Source: an uncultured Clostridia bacterium
GTDB taxonomy: Bacteria; Bacillota; Clostridia; Oscillospirales; Acutalibacteraceae
Assembly: GCA_937920235.1 (NCBI GenBank)
Contig: CALGUK010000033.1
Location: 130,887 to 194,886 of the forward strand
DNA: 64,000 nt
Reading direction: 5' to 3'
A program made the position numbers and the translations under genes. Of this stretch, positions 43,830 through 53,197 are shown piece by piece; position 1 is the first letter of the stretch, and each line of letters starts with the position of its first letter. The notes under the pieces are model-generated. The model was not told the DNA's origin, made no database searches, and saw nothing but the letters and a program-made list of their open reading frames with translations.

Positions 43830-46178
43830 ATGTCAAAGATAGTTAATGATGCAATATCCATTGCAAAAAATAAATACCTTAAGGAGCTCGGAGAGTTAAC
43901 CTCATATGAATTACATGATGTTATCTCCTGTGCGGTTATGTCGTATATTGCTGACGATTGGAAAAGCAGCAGAGAAAAAAGAGTCAAGAACAGAACAGCG
44001 TATTATTTTTCTGCAGAATTTCTTGTCGGCAGAGCGATATATAATAATTTGGTATCAAAAAGCTTATATGATGATATTGAAAAAGGCTTAAACGAATACG
44101 GTCTCTCGCTGAAATCCTTAGAGGATATTGAGGATGCCGCATTAGGAAACGGAGGACTGGGACGTCTTGCCGCATGTTTTCTTGAAAGTGCCGCAACTCT
44201 CAATATTCCGCTTGACGGGTACGGAATAAGATATAAATACGGTCTGTTCAGACAGGATTTTGAGGACGGATTTCAGACAGAGACAGCAGATGATTGGACC
44301 CGATGGGGTGATCCCTGGTCTGTCAGATGCGAAAGCGAAGCTGTAAATGTCGAATTTAAAAATATGACGGTCAGAGCTGTTCCGTATGATATGCCGGTTA
44401 TCGGTTACGGGACTGAAAATGTCGGAACACTGAGACTTTGGCAGAGTGAATCTCTTTTGCCGTTCGATTTTGATTTATTCAACTCACAGAAATATGATAA
44501 ATCTGTTGCGTTGAAAAATAGAGCCGAGGACATTTCAAGAGTTCTTTATCCAAACGACGACAATATTGAGGGCAAAAAACTAAGGCTTAAACAACAGTAC
44601 TTCTTCTCAAGTGCTTCGTTGCAGGATATTATCAGAAAATACAAAGCTGTTCACGGCAATGATTTCAGCAGATTTTCCTATTATGTCACTATCCAGCTTA
44701 ATGATACTCATCCTGTAATTTCTATTCCCGAGCTGATAAGGCTTTTAACCGAGAATGAAAATGTGGATTTTGATTTTGCGGTCGAAATAACAAAAAACGT
44801 ATTCAATTATACAAACCACACCATTATGCAGGAAGCTCTTGAAAAATGGGATGTTAAAATTATCCGCGAAACAATTCCGCAGGTTCTAGATATTATCAGA
44901 AAGCTTGACAGAATGCTCAAAAAAGAGCTTAAAATGAAAAAAATAGACAAAGAAAAAGCTGAGAATATGCAAATTATTCAGGATAAGCGTGTTCACATGG
45001 CATATCTTGCAATATTCTGTTCAAAATATGTCAACGGTGTTGCGAGAATTCATACTGACATTCTGAAAAATGATGTTCTTAAGGATTGGTATGAATTATA
45101 TCCGGAAAAATTTCAGAATAAAACAAACGGAATAACACAGAGAAGATGGATACTGCTTTGCAATCGTGAGCTTTCTGCACTGATTACCGAGCTTTTGGGA
45201 ACAGATGATTGGATAACAAATCTTGATATGCTCAAGGACCTTGAAAAGTATGCTGATGATGAAATTATCTTAAACAGATTTGTTGAAATCAAAAAAGAGA
45301 AAAAGCGTCAGTTAGCCGAATATATCAGAATTCGCGACGGAGTTAATGTTGATGCTGATACAATTTTCGATATTCAGATTAAACGTCTTCATGAGTACAA
45401 ACGTCAATTTCTTAATGCACTTGCCATTCTTGAACTTTACTTTGAAATCAAGGAAGGTTCTCTTAAAGATTTTGAACCGACAACATTTATTTTCGGCGCC
45501 AAATCCGCACCCGGTTATGCAAGGGCAAAGGGTATAATAAAGCTTATCAATGAAATTGCAAAGCTTATTGATAACGACGAATATGTTTCAAAATATATCA
45601 AGGTTGTTTTCGTTAAAAACTATAACGTCTCTTATGCCGAAAAGCTTGTTGCTGCTGCGGATGTAAGTGAACAGATTTCAACCGCCGGTACGGAAGCAAG
45701 CGGCACGGGGAATATGAAGCTTATGCTCAACGGTGCGGTTACTCTCGGCACTTATGATGGTGCAAACATTGAAATTGTCGAAGAAGCTGGGGAAGAGAAT
45801 AATTATATTTTCGGTGCTCGTGTACAGGATATTGAGGAAATTAAAGATAAATACTCATCAACAGAATATTACGAAACCGATGATAAAATCAAACGCGTTC
45901 TCGATGCTCTTGTTGACGGTACTTTGAAGGACGGAAGAACAAAGATTTTCAAAGAGCTTTATGATTCTGTCCTTAAGGGCGCATCCTGGCATAAGCCTGA
46001 CCATTACTATTTACTTCTCGATTTTAACGACTATGTTGAAACGAAGAAGCGAGTGAATTCTGATTACAAGAATAAAATGGAATTTTACAAAAAATGTTGG
46101 ATTAATATGTGTAATGCAGGTAAATTTTCATCTGACAGAACTATTAAAGAGTATGCCGATGAAATCTGGCATATATAA
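43830..46178 (+). CDS. glgP: Glycogen/maltodextrin phosphorylase
   Basis: 782 residues, GT35. Motifs include EDAALGNGGLGRLAACFLES near residue 105, the large insertion-free middle (VTIQLNDTHPVISIPELIRL) and the pyridoxal-phosphate lysine in EASGTGNMKLMLNGAVTLGT. It releases glucose 1-phosphate from alpha-1,4-glucans. Immediately downstream of malQ, it is the last gene before the terminator at 46185. Confidence 0.95.
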   Translation: MSKIVNDAISIAKNKYLKELGELTSYELHDVISCAVMSYIADDWKSSREKRVKNRTAYYFSAEFLVGRAIYNNLVSKSLYDDIEKGLNEYGLSLKSLEDIEDAALGNGGLGRLAACFLESAATLNIPLDGYGIRYKYGLFRQDFEDGFQTETADDWTRWGDPWSVRCESEAVNVEFKNMTVRAVPYDMPVIGYGTENVGTLRLWQSESLLPFDFDLFNSQKYDKSVALKNRAEDISRVLYPNDDNIEGKKLRLKQQYFFSSASLQDIIRKYKAVHGNDFSRFSYYVTIQLNDTHPVISIPELIRLLTENENVDFDFAVEITKNVFNYTNHTIMQEALEKWDVKIIRETIPQVLDIIRKLDRMLKKELKMKKIDKEKAENMQIIQDKRVHMAYLAIFCSKYVNGVARIHTDILKNDVLKDWYELYPEKFQNKTNGITQRRWILLCNRELSALITELLGTDDWITNLDMLKDLEKYADDEIILNRFVEIKKEKKRQLAEYIRIRDGVNVDADTIFDIQIKRLHEYKRQFLNALAILELYFEIKEGSLKDFEPTTFIFGAKSAPGYARAKGIIKLINEIAKLIDNDEYVSKYIKVVFVKNYNVSYAEKLVAAADVSEQISTAGTEASGTGNMKLMLNGAVTLGTYDGANIEIVEEAGEENNYIFGARVQDIEEIKDKYSSTEYYETDDKIKRVLDALVDGTLKDGRTKIFKELYDSVLKGASWHKPDHYYLLLDFNDYVETKKRVNSDYKNKMEFYKKCWINMCNAGKFSSDRTIKEYADEIWHI

Positions 46179-46184
46179 AGAATG

Positions 46185-46209
46185 AAAGGACTCGTTTGAG
46201 TCCTTTTTC
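46185..46209 (+). terminator. Intrinsic terminator of the maltodextrin operon
   Basis: Perfect 9-bp arms AAAGGACTC and GAGTCCTTT, GTTT loop, T-run. Confidence 0.85.
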
Positions 46210-46269
46210 TTGCATATTTTTACATTTCAATATATAATAATATAGATTAATTTTCAAGTTGGTGTTTAT

Positions 46270-46758
46270 ATGGCTTTTGATTGTGGATTTACAAAAGAAC
46301 ATAATTGGTTTCGTTATCGGGCAGCAGCAATAATTGTCGAAGATAATTGTGTATTATTTGCAGGTAATGAAACAGCAGATTATCTATATTCAATCGGCGG
46401 AGCAATACATATGAACGAGTCATCAGAAGATGCTGTAAAACGCGAAGTGTTTGAAGAAACCGGCGTACATTACGAAGTTAATAGGTTAGCTGTAATTCAC
46501 GAAAACTTTTTCTATGGCGATGCCGGAACACAGCCTGATACGTTTTGTCATGAAGTTGCGTTTTATTATCTAATGAAGCCAAGAGGAACAAAGAAATTAA
46601 ATAGTAATAGTTATACATGTGGTGGTTATAAAGAATCAGTGTATTGGATTCCTATTGGAGAATTAGATAAATACAAAGCCTTTCCAACATTTATGAAAGA
46701 ATACCTAAAAACTATGCCAAAAGAAATAATGCATATTGTAACGAATGAGAGAGAATAA
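46270..46758 (+). CDS. Nudix hydrolase
   Basis: 162 residues. The Nudix box reads GAIHMNESSEDAVKREVF then EETGV, matching GX5EX7REUXEEXGU in full, so Mg2+-dependent diphosphate hydrolysis is likely. Substrate unknown. The biotin ligase gene follows by 2 bp. Confidence 0.88.
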   Translation: MAFDCGFTKEHNWFRYRAAAIIVEDNCVLFAGNETADYLYSIGGAIHMNESSEDAVKREVFEETGVHYEVNRLAVIHENFFYGDAGTQPDTFCHEVAFYYLMKPRGTKKLNSNSYTCGGYKESVYWIPIGELDKYKAFPTFMKEYLKTMPKEIMHIVTNERE

Positions 46759-46760
46759 TT

Positions 46761-47528
46761 TTGGACAAAAAAGTATTAGAACAGTATTTAAACCCAAAAC
46801 TGAATATCACAATTTTTGATGAGCTTGATTCTACAAATAATTATTTAAAGACATTGGGATCACAAGGCGATAAAGAAAATCAACTCGTTATCGCTTTAAG
46901 CCAAACAGGTGGCAGAGGCAGAATGGGCAGGTCCTTTTATTCTCCTAAAGGAACAGGTATTTACTTTTCTCTACTCCTGCATCCCGAATTTTCTGCCGAA
47001 AAATCACTTTTTTTGACAGTTATGGCGGCAGTTTCTGTCACAGAAGCTGTTATTAAGTACAATAAAAACGATGTAAAAATTAAGTGGGTAAATGATATTT
47101 ATATCGACGGTAAAAAGGTGTGCGGAATACTTACCGAAGGTTCAATTAACTCTGAAAAAATGCTTGATTATGCCGTTGTCGGTATAGGAATAAATGTTAT
47201 CACACCCGAAGGCGGTTTTCCCGAGGATATCAAAAATATTGCAACTGCAATTTTCCCGGGAAAAGCAGATGATAACATAAATGAAAAAATAGTTGCAGAA
47301 GTAATCAACAGATTTTTTGATATGTATAACGGAAATGATACTGATTTCGTTGACAGATACAAAAAGTATTCGTATTTAACAGGTAAAGAAATCAATATTA
47401 TTTCAGGTGAAATAACAAGAGCCGCAACTGTTTTAGGTATTACGGATGATTGCCATTTACTTGTCAAAAATGAAAATGGCGAAATCGAGGAGATTTCGTC
47501 GGGAGATGTCAGTGTGAGGTTAAAATGA
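46761..47528 (+). CDS. birA: Biotin-[acetyl-CoA-carboxylase] ligase (catalytic form without HTH)
   Basis: 255 residues. It has FDELDSTNNYLKTLGSQGDK, QTGGRGRMGRSFYSPKGTGI (biotin-AMP loop), KWVNDIYIDGKKVCGILTEG and the small C-terminal SH3-like domain. There is no N-terminal winged helix, so it cannot repress genes as two-domain BirA does. It attaches biotin to carboxylases. The start is TTG 46761 with GAGAGAG 6 bp before it. BioY starts in the last codons. Confidence 0.92.
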   Translation: MDKKVLEQYLNPKLNITIFDELDSTNNYLKTLGSQGDKENQLVIALSQTGGRGRMGRSFYSPKGTGIYFSLLLHPEFSAEKSLFLTVMAAVSVTEAVIKYNKNDVKIKWVNDIYIDGKKVCGILTEGSINSEKMLDYAVVGIGINVITPEGGFPEDIKNIATAIFPGKADDNINEKIVAEVINRFFDMYNGNDTDFVDRYKKYSYLTGKEINIISGEITRAATVLGITDDCHLLVKNENGEIEEISSGDVSVRLK

Positions 47529-48085
47529 AAAGAAAATATTTGATTGTTACCTTAACACTTTCGGCACTGTTTTGTACCTTGATTTGTGTTGGTTCATTTA
47601 TCAGATTTCCAATGCCAAATTTAATGCCGATGACATTACAAACATTTTTTGTGTTACTTACAGGAATGGTGTTGCCATTGAAGGCATCTGCTCTTGCAAC
47701 AGTAAGTTATATGGTTCTTGGTCTTATTGGACTGCCGGTCTATTCAGGTGGTGGGGGATTAGGATACGTTTTAATGCCTAATTTCGGCTTTATAATCGGT
47801 TTTGTAATTGCAAGTATTATAATGAGTATTTTAACCCAAAAGTTCAACAAATGCACATTTTGGCATTTGTTTGTTATATCTTCACTTGGTTTTATAATAA
47901 TCTATATAATAGGTGTTTTATATTTCGCATTTATCACAAATATATTTAACAGCAACGATTATTCAGCAATCTGGTTTGTTCAGACAATATTCCTGCCGTT
48001 TTTACCGAAAGAAATTATATGCATCATTTTATCTTCATTTTCAGCATATAAAATAAGACCATATATAACAAAAATCCCACAGTAA
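47525..48085 (+). CDS. bioY: Biotin transporter BioY
   Basis: 186 residues, six helices: PMPNLMPMTLQTFFVLLTGM, LPLKASALATVSYMVLGLIG and LPVYSGGGGLGYVLMPNFGF are the biotin S-component motifs. It imports biotin alone or with an ECF module coded elsewhere. It overlaps birA by 4 bp; uptake and attachment are thus linked. Confidence 0.93.
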   Translation: MKRKYLIVTLTLSALFCTLICVGSFIRFPMPNLMPMTLQTFFVLLTGMVLPLKASALATVSYMVLGLIGLPVYSGGGGLGYVLMPNFGFIIGFVIASIIMSILTQKFNKCTFWHLFVISSLGFIIIYIIGVLYFAFITNIFNSNDYSAIWFVQTIFLPFLPKEIICIILSSFSAYKIRPYITKIPQ

Positions 48086-48096
48086 AGTGAGATTTT
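48071..48096 (+). terminator. Terminator-like hairpin at the end of bioY
   Basis: AAAATCCCAC and GTGAGATTTT pair with one mismatch around a 6-nt loop. It overlaps the last codons and serves the convergent pair bioY/GNAT. Confidence 0.55.
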
Positions 48097-48153
48097 ATCA
48101 TTACATTTCCATTTTTGAAATTTGAAATTTCGCAGATTCGTCACAATATAATT

Positions 48154-48576
48154 TTATAATTCCTTCATAAATCTAATTTGCTGTTTTTCATTACCGTAAC
48201 CAATAGCACGGTAAAATTTATGAGCTTCAGGTCGAAAAAATCCCGAATTAAGCCTTATCATTTCAATGCCTTTTTCTCTTGCCCAATTTTCTGCGGCATT
48301 CATAAGTTCTTTTCCATATCCTTTTCTTTGGTGTTCTTTTGAAACTACCATACCCTGAATATTAGCCATACTTTTATAATACAAAGTATTAAAGATTACA
48401 ATATGAACATAGCCAACAACCTCACTATTAGCCTCTGCAACAAAAACACATTCGTTGTTTGGGTCAAGGTTTTCCAATCTGCTTTTTACAAGCTCAACAT
48501 CACATTTATATCCTAAATCTTCAGAGGATAATTTTTGTAATTCAACACAATCAGTTGAGTTAGCATTTCTAATCAT
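48154..48576 (-). CDS. GNAT-family N-acetyltransferase
   Basis: 140 residues. The acetyl-CoA loop is in GMVVSKEHQRKGYGKELM; other parts are VGYVHIVIFNTLYYK and GFFRPEAHKFYRAIGYGNEK. It lies 16 bp after pdp on the same strand and is probably the last gene of the deoxynucleoside operon. Substrate unknown. Confidence 0.87.
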   Translation of the reverse strand: MIRNANSTDCVELQKLSSEDLGYKCDVELVKSRLENLDPNNECVFVAEANSEVVGYVHIVIFNTLYYKSMANIQGMVVSKEHQRKGYGKELMNAAENWAREKGIEMIRLNSGFFRPEAHKFYRAIGYGNEKQQIRFMKEL

Positions 48577-48592
48577 CTGTAATTTTACCTCG

Positions 48593-49882
48593 TTATCTTA
48601 TCGTTTTATAAATTAAAGGCTTTATTTTAGGCTTTTCTGCTCCAATTGTAAATGAGGTGCTGAAAAGCTTTTCTGCGTTTTTAAGCTTTTCGTCTGTTTC
48701 AGCATATAGAATTGCAATTGTATTTCCAATTTTGACTTCATCACAAGTCTTTTTATAAAGCACAATTCCGGCACCATAGTCGATTGTATCAGATTTCTTT
48801 TCACGGCCTGCTCCGAGTAAAACAGCACTTTCGCCGACAATCCGTGAATCGATACTCTGAATATACCCTTTTTTATCTGCCTTGATTTCAAGTGACTTTT
48901 TTGCAACAGGCAAAGCAGAAAAATCAGTGTTTCCGCCCTGTGCTGCTACAAACTCAACAAATTTATTATAAGCTGAGCCGTTTTCAAGTGACTGCTCGGC
49001 TTTTTTATAGGCATCCTCATAATTCCAATCAAAAGAAATACTAAGAATAGTAGCTGACAGAACAAGGCATAATTCTCTTAATTGTCTGTCACCGCGGTTG
49101 TTTAGAATATCGAGAACTTCTTTTATTTCAAGTGAATTACCGACATTTGAACCGAGTGGTATATCCATATCGGTAATTACAGCCGCGATATTTCTTCCGC
49201 ACATTTTACCAATATTGACCATTGTTTCGGCAAGATGTGTTGCACTTTTTTCATCCTTCATAAATGCTCCGCTTCCGCATTTAACATCAAGAACAATGTT
49301 CTGTGCACCTGCAGCAATTTTTTTGCTCATTATACTTGAGGCTATGAGAGAAATATTGTCAACAGTTGCCGTAACATCTCTTAATGAATATATCTTTTTA
49401 TCGGCAGGAGCTAAATTGCCGGTCTGACCTATTATGGAAATTCCGATGGAATTGACCTGTTTGAAAAAATCGTCTTTTTCCAAAGACACATTAAATCCGC
49501 TGATGCTTTCAAGCTTATCTATCGTTCCGCCCGTATGACCAAGTCCGCGTCCGCTCATTTTAGCCATTTTAATACCGAGTGAAGTGCAAATCGGAGCAAC
49601 TATAAGTGAAGTTTTGTCACCGACACCGCCTGTTGAGTGCTTATCTGCGGTTATTCCGTCAATTGATGATAAATCAAGCATATCTCCGGACTTTGCCATA
49701 CTTTCAGTAAGATTTACGGTTTCTTCTTCATCCATTCCATTGATAAATATAGCCATTAAAAGTGCAGAAGCCTGATAATCTTCAATTTTATCGTCAGTGT
49801 ATCCACGAACAAAAAAATCTATTTCCTCTTTTGTCAGCTTGTGTCCGTCACGTTTTTTCTCGATAATATCATAAATTCTCAT
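48593..49882 (-). CDS. pdp: Pyrimidine-nucleoside phosphorylase
   Basis: 429 residues. It has ADKHSTGGVGDKTSLIVAP, MAKMSGRGLGHTGGTIDKLE and VLDVKCGSGAFM. It splits thymidine and (deoxy)uridine with phosphate into base and (deoxy)ribose 1-phosphate. ATG 49882 begins 1 bp after the cdd stop with TAGGTGA upstream. Confidence 0.94.
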   Translation of the reverse strand: MRIYDIIEKKRDGHKLTKEEIDFFVRGYTDDKIEDYQASALLMAIFINGMDEEETVNLTESMAKSGDMLDLSSIDGITADKHSTGGVGDKTSLIVAPICTSLGIKMAKMSGRGLGHTGGTIDKLESISGFNVSLEKDDFFKQVNSIGISIIGQTGNLAPADKKIYSLRDVTATVDNISLIASSIMSKKIAAGAQNIVLDVKCGSGAFMKDEKSATHLAETMVNIGKMCGRNIAAVITDMDIPLGSNVGNSLEIKEVLDILNNRGDRQLRELCLVLSATILSISFDWNYEDAYKKAEQSLENGSAYNKFVEFVAAQGGNTDFSALPVAKKSLEIKADKKGYIQSIDSRIVGESAVLLGAGREKKSDTIDYGAGIVLYKKTCDEVKIGNTIAILYAETDEKLKNAEKLFSTSFTIGAEKPKIKPLIYKTIR

Positions 49883-49883
49883 A

Positions 49884-50294
49884 TTATTCACCTAATTTTG
49901 ATTTATTGAATGAACAGGGAAGAAGTTCTTTTAAAGTATATTCCTTTATGTTATTTTCATCAATTCCGATGTAAATTTTAAATTCAGCATCGCAAAACTC
50001 AGTCAACGCTTGTCTGCAAGCACCGCAGGGCATTGCAAAATCAGATATAATTCCGCACTTACCTCCAACAACACAAATTGCCTTAAAACTCTTTTCACCG
50101 CTTGCTATTGCGGAGAAGAGTGCAGTTCTTTCGGCACAGTTAGTAAGTGAAAAAGATGCGTTTTCTATATTACAACCTTTATATATATTTCCGTTACTGC
50201 ATAACAAAGCTGCCCCGACATTATAATCGGAATAAGGTGCATAGGAATTCTTCATTGCATCCTTTGCTGACAGAAAAAGCTCTTTCTTTTCCAT
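49884..50294 (-). CDS. cdd: Cytidine deaminase
   Basis: 136 residues, homotetrameric type. Zinc motifs are NCAERTALFSAI and MPCGACRQALTEF; the N-terminus has SYAPYSDYNVGAALL and GCNIENASFSLTN. It turns (deoxy)cytidine into (deoxy)uridine, feeding pdp directly downstream. Confidence 0.95.
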   Translation of the reverse strand: MEKKELFLSAKDAMKNSYAPYSDYNVGAALLCSNGNIYKGCNIENASFSLTNCAERTALFSAIASGEKSFKAICVVGGKCGIISDFAMPCGACRQALTEFCDAEFKIYIGIDENNIKEYTLKELLPCSFNKSKLGE

Positions 50295-50298
50295 GATA

Positions 50299-51420
50299 TC
50301 ACCCTAAATCAAAATTATTTAAAATTATTTTACTGATGTAATTATATCCTTTAATAGTACCAAGGTTTTCGGGCTTAATGTTATTCGCATAAATGAGCAA
50401 AGGCACTTGCTCCCTTGTGTGGTCAGTACCTATAAACCCAGGGTCACAACCGTGATCGGCTGTTATAATCAGTAAATCATCATATCTCATCTTCGGGATA
50501 AAATCGTTCAACCATTTGTCAAATTCACTTATGGCATTCGCATAACCGTCAATATCACGTCTGTGACCGTATTTCATATCAAAATCGACGAGATTTGTGA
50601 AAACAATTCCGTTAAAGTCGGCATTTGTCAATTCAAGTATTTTTATCATACCTTCATCGTTTGAGTGAGTAAGGTATGCTTGTGTTATACCGCGATGTGC
50701 AAAAATATCTGCAATTTTACCAACGGAAATAACCTCAAAACCGCTAACCTTCAATTTATCAAGCATTGTACTCACAGGAGGTTCCACCGAATAATCGCGA
50801 CGTTTGTCAGTTCTTGTAAACGGGTATTCTCCGTTAAACGGTCTTGCAATAACACGTCCGACTGCGTGTTCGCCGACGAGAATTTTTCTTGCAATTTTAC
50901 AGTATTCATAAAGCTTTTCAATCGGTACAATATCCGTATGTGCCGCAATCTGAAAAACACTGTCAGCAGATGTATAGACAATCAGCTTTCCTGTTTTAAT
51001 ATGCTCTTTGCCGTAATCAGCGATAACTTGAGTACCGGAATAGGTTTTATTGCATAGGATTTCACAACCGGTTTGTTTTTCAAACTCTTCAATTATTTTG
51101 TTTGGAAAACCATTTGGGTAAGTAGGCATAGATTTTTCAGAAATAATACCTGCAATCTCAAAATGCCCTATAGTAGTGTCCTTACCTTTCGATAATTCTT
51201 GCAAAGCACCGAATTTTCCGATAGGGGAAGAATAATCTTCAAGCTCTACACCGTCTATATTACATAAACCAAGTTTAACAAGATTTGAAATAATAAATTT
51301 TTCTGATTTTGAAATACTTTTAAGAGTATTTGCACCCAAATCCCCAAATTTTTCAGCATCAGGAGCGTTGCCTATACCGAAACTGTCAAGCACAATAAGA
51401 AAAACTCTTTTATATTGCAT
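50299..51420 (-). CDS. deoB: Phosphopentomutase
   Basis: 373 residues, alkaline-phosphatase superfamily. Metal sites are in VFLIVLDSFGIGNAPDA and LIITADHGCDPGFIGTDHTR. It converts (deoxy)ribose 1-phosphate made by pdp into the 5-phosphate used by deoC. Its ATG shares a base with the deoC stop. Confidence 0.95.
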   Translation of the reverse strand: MQYKRVFLIVLDSFGIGNAPDAEKFGDLGANTLKSISKSEKFIISNLVKLGLCNIDGVELEDYSSPIGKFGALQELSKGKDTTIGHFEIAGIISEKSMPTYPNGFPNKIIEEFEKQTGCEILCNKTYSGTQVIADYGKEHIKTGKLIVYTSADSVFQIAAHTDIVPIEKLYEYCKIARKILVGEHAVGRVIARPFNGEYPFTRTDKRRDYSVEPPVSTMLDKLKVSGFEVISVGKIADIFAHRGITQAYLTHSNDEGMIKILELTNADFNGIVFTNLVDFDMKYGHRRDIDGYANAISEFDKWLNDFIPKMRYDDLLIITADHGCDPGFIGTDHTREQVPLLIYANNIKPENLGTIKGYNYISKIILNNFDLG

Positions 51421-52085
51421 TAATAACCACTGCCTTGTTCGTTTTTAACAATTTTTACTATTCTGCTTGTGCCGAGTCTCTCAGCACCGAGATTAAGGAA
51501 ATCCTCAGCATCCTTTATTGAGGCGATTCCGCCTGCAGCCTTAATTTTTTTGCCGTTAGTAGTATGCTTTGCAAATAGTTCGATATCCTCTTTAGTTGCT
51601 CCGCCAACAGAAAAGCCTGTTGAGGTTTTGATATAGTCTGCATCTGATTCTGATACGATTTCACACATTTTTATCTTCTCATCTTCAGTAAGAAGACATG
51701 TTTCTATGATAACTTTCAAAAGACGGCCGTTGCAGGCTTCTTTAACAGTGTTGATTTCATTGATAATGTCTTCGTATTTTTTATCTTTTAACCAGCCTAT
51801 ATTTATTACCATATCAATTTCGTCAGCACCGTTTTTTACAGCGTCAGCAGCTTCAAATGCCTTGGTTTTAGTTGTTGAATATCCGTTCGGAAAGCCGATA
51901 ACGGTACAAATTGCAAGCTTTTTACCTGCATAATCCTTTGCCTGTCTGACAAATGAAGCGGGAATACAGACGGATGCTGTTTTAAATTTAATTCCGTCAT
52001 CACAAATTGATTTTATTTCTTCCCACGTTGCGTTTTGTGCAAGTAGTGTGTGGTCAACCTTTGATAAAATTTCATTGATGTTCAT
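51420..52085 (-). CDS. deoC: Deoxyribose-phosphate aldolase
   Basis: 221 residues. It starts MNINEILSKVDHTLLAQNAT; the Schiff-base Lys is in ADYIKTSTGFSVGGAT. Other conserved parts are VIETCLLTEDEK and IKAAGGIASIKDAEDFLNLG. It cleaves deoxyribose 5-phosphate to acetaldehyde and glyceraldehyde 3-phosphate, the last step of the pathway coded here. Confidence 0.95.
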   Translation of the reverse strand: MNINEILSKVDHTLLAQNATWEEIKSICDDGIKFKTASVCIPASFVRQAKDYAGKKLAICTVIGFPNGYSTTKTKAFEAADAVKNGADEIDMVINIGWLKDKKYEDIINEINTVKEACNGRLLKVIIETCLLTEDEKIKMCEIVSESDADYIKTSTGFSVGGATKEDIELFAKHTTNGKKIKAAGGIASIKDAEDFLNLGAERLGTSRIVKIVKNEQGSGY

Positions 52086-52087
52086 AA

Positions 52088-52648
52088 TTATTTTCCTCCG
52101 CAGGTTTTGCAGAATGTATATCCACTGTTGAGATAATCGTTCATCTCTTCAACGGTAAGCGTTACGGTCTTTTTGTTCTCTTCTTTGGTTCTTACAGCGA
52201 ATGTGCAATCTGCAAAATGTATTTTATTACTTGATGTATTTATGACGTATGTCGTTTTCGACACTGTATCGCTTGAGTGTGAGGTCGGTTCGGTTTTGTT
52301 GATTTCACTTGTGCTTTGTTCGGTACTTTTAACTTCATCTGATGCTTCTGTTTTGCTGTCATCGGTTTTCTCCGTCGGTACATCGGAAGCATAGGGAATA
52401 ATACTATCAATTGTCTGATAATCTTCTGTAAATGTGTCAAGAACGCTCTCATAGTTTTCATCCTTAACTATAGGCGAAATTTCCTTTCCGCTGTTATTAG
52501 CGATTATTTCAAGATTGTTGTTGATTTTAAAAAGCATAACAACAAGAACAATTAAAACGACGGAAAGTAAAAATAAATATGACGGAATTCGTTTAAGCGA
52601 TTCGTCACTTGAGAAATATTTTTTAAATTTTTCAGTAAATTTTTCCAT
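52088..52648 (-). CDS. Membrane-anchored protein with Ada-like Cys-rich tail
   Basis: 186 residues. A short cytoplasmic start is followed by one membrane helix (YLFLLSVVLIVLVVMLF), a long Ser/Thr/Glu linker, and a C-terminal module YVINTSSNKIHFADCTFAV...GYTFCKTCGGK. That module resembles the Ada metal-binding-like domain often found at the end of secreted nucleases. Three Cys and a His could bind one zinc. It is the first gene of the deoC-deoB-cdd-pdp operon (2 bp before deoC), so a role in using extracellular DNA or nucleosides is tempting but unproven. Confidence 0.75.
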   Translation of the reverse strand: MEKFTEKFKKYFSSDESLKRIPSYLFLLSVVLIVLVVMLFKINNNLEIIANNSGKEISPIVKDENYESVLDTFTEDYQTIDSIIPYASDVPTEKTDDSKTEASDEVKSTEQSTSEINKTEPTSHSSDTVSKTTYVINTSSNKIHFADCTFAVRTKEENKKTVTLTVEEMNDYLNSGYTFCKTCGGK

Positions 52649-52770
52649 ATCTACACCTCCATATAATTCTATCATTTTATAATAACATTTTCAACAATAT
52701 TATCACATTATAATCAAATTGAATATAATGTTATGAGTAGATACTCAGATAAAAATAAGGAGAAAAAGAT

Positions 52771-52956
52771 ATGGAACAAACAAATTGTTGTGTATGTAAA
52801 GTGATGCCTAAGCTTCCCGAAGAAGTTGTTCCTGCTATGGCTTATGTACCTTTTCAGGTAGATTTGGTGACATATACCTGTGATGAAGCATTGAATAACG
52901 GTACACTTTTTCCGACACTGGATAAAAATTTCTATGGAGGTAAATGCTTTGAATAA
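52771..52956 (+). CDS. cotJA: Spore coat-associated protein CotJA
   Basis: 61 residues; PEEVVPAMAYVPFQVDLVTY and FPTLDKNFYGGKCFE match CotJA. It is part of the mother-cell spore coat. AAGGAGAAAAAG lies upstream. The next frame starts inside its end. Confidence 0.88.
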   Translation: MEQTNCCVCKVMPKLPEEVVPAMAYVPFQVDLVTYTCDEALNNGTLFPTLDKNFYGGKCFE

Positions 52957-53197
52957 AACTAAACTTATGAGGGAAATCTCATCGGTCGAGTTTGCCGCGT
53001 GGGAACTTCATTTGTATCTTGATACACATCCTTGTGATGAAAAGGCACTCGAAATGCAGAGAAAATACAGTGAGCGTGCAGAACAGCTAAGAAAAGAATA
53101 TGAAGAAAGTTGCGGCCCGTTAAATTATAAATCCGGAAGCGGAATGAACTGGGTAAAAAATCCTTGGCCGTGGGAATATATGGAGTGTGATTGCTGA
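52934..53197 (+). CDS. cotJB: Spore coat protein CotJB
   Basis: 87 residues: REISSVEFAAWELHLYLDTH, CGPLNYKSGSGMNWVKNPWP and WEYMECDC. It overlaps cotJA by 23 bp from the ATG used here; ATG 52946 (MNKTKL-type alternatives by TTG/ATG) would shorten the product slightly. A component of the CotJ complex. Confidence 0.88.
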   Translation: MEVNALNKTKLMREISSVEFAAWELHLYLDTHPCDEKALEMQRKYSERAEQLRKEYEESCGPLNYKSGSGMNWVKNPWPWEYMECDC

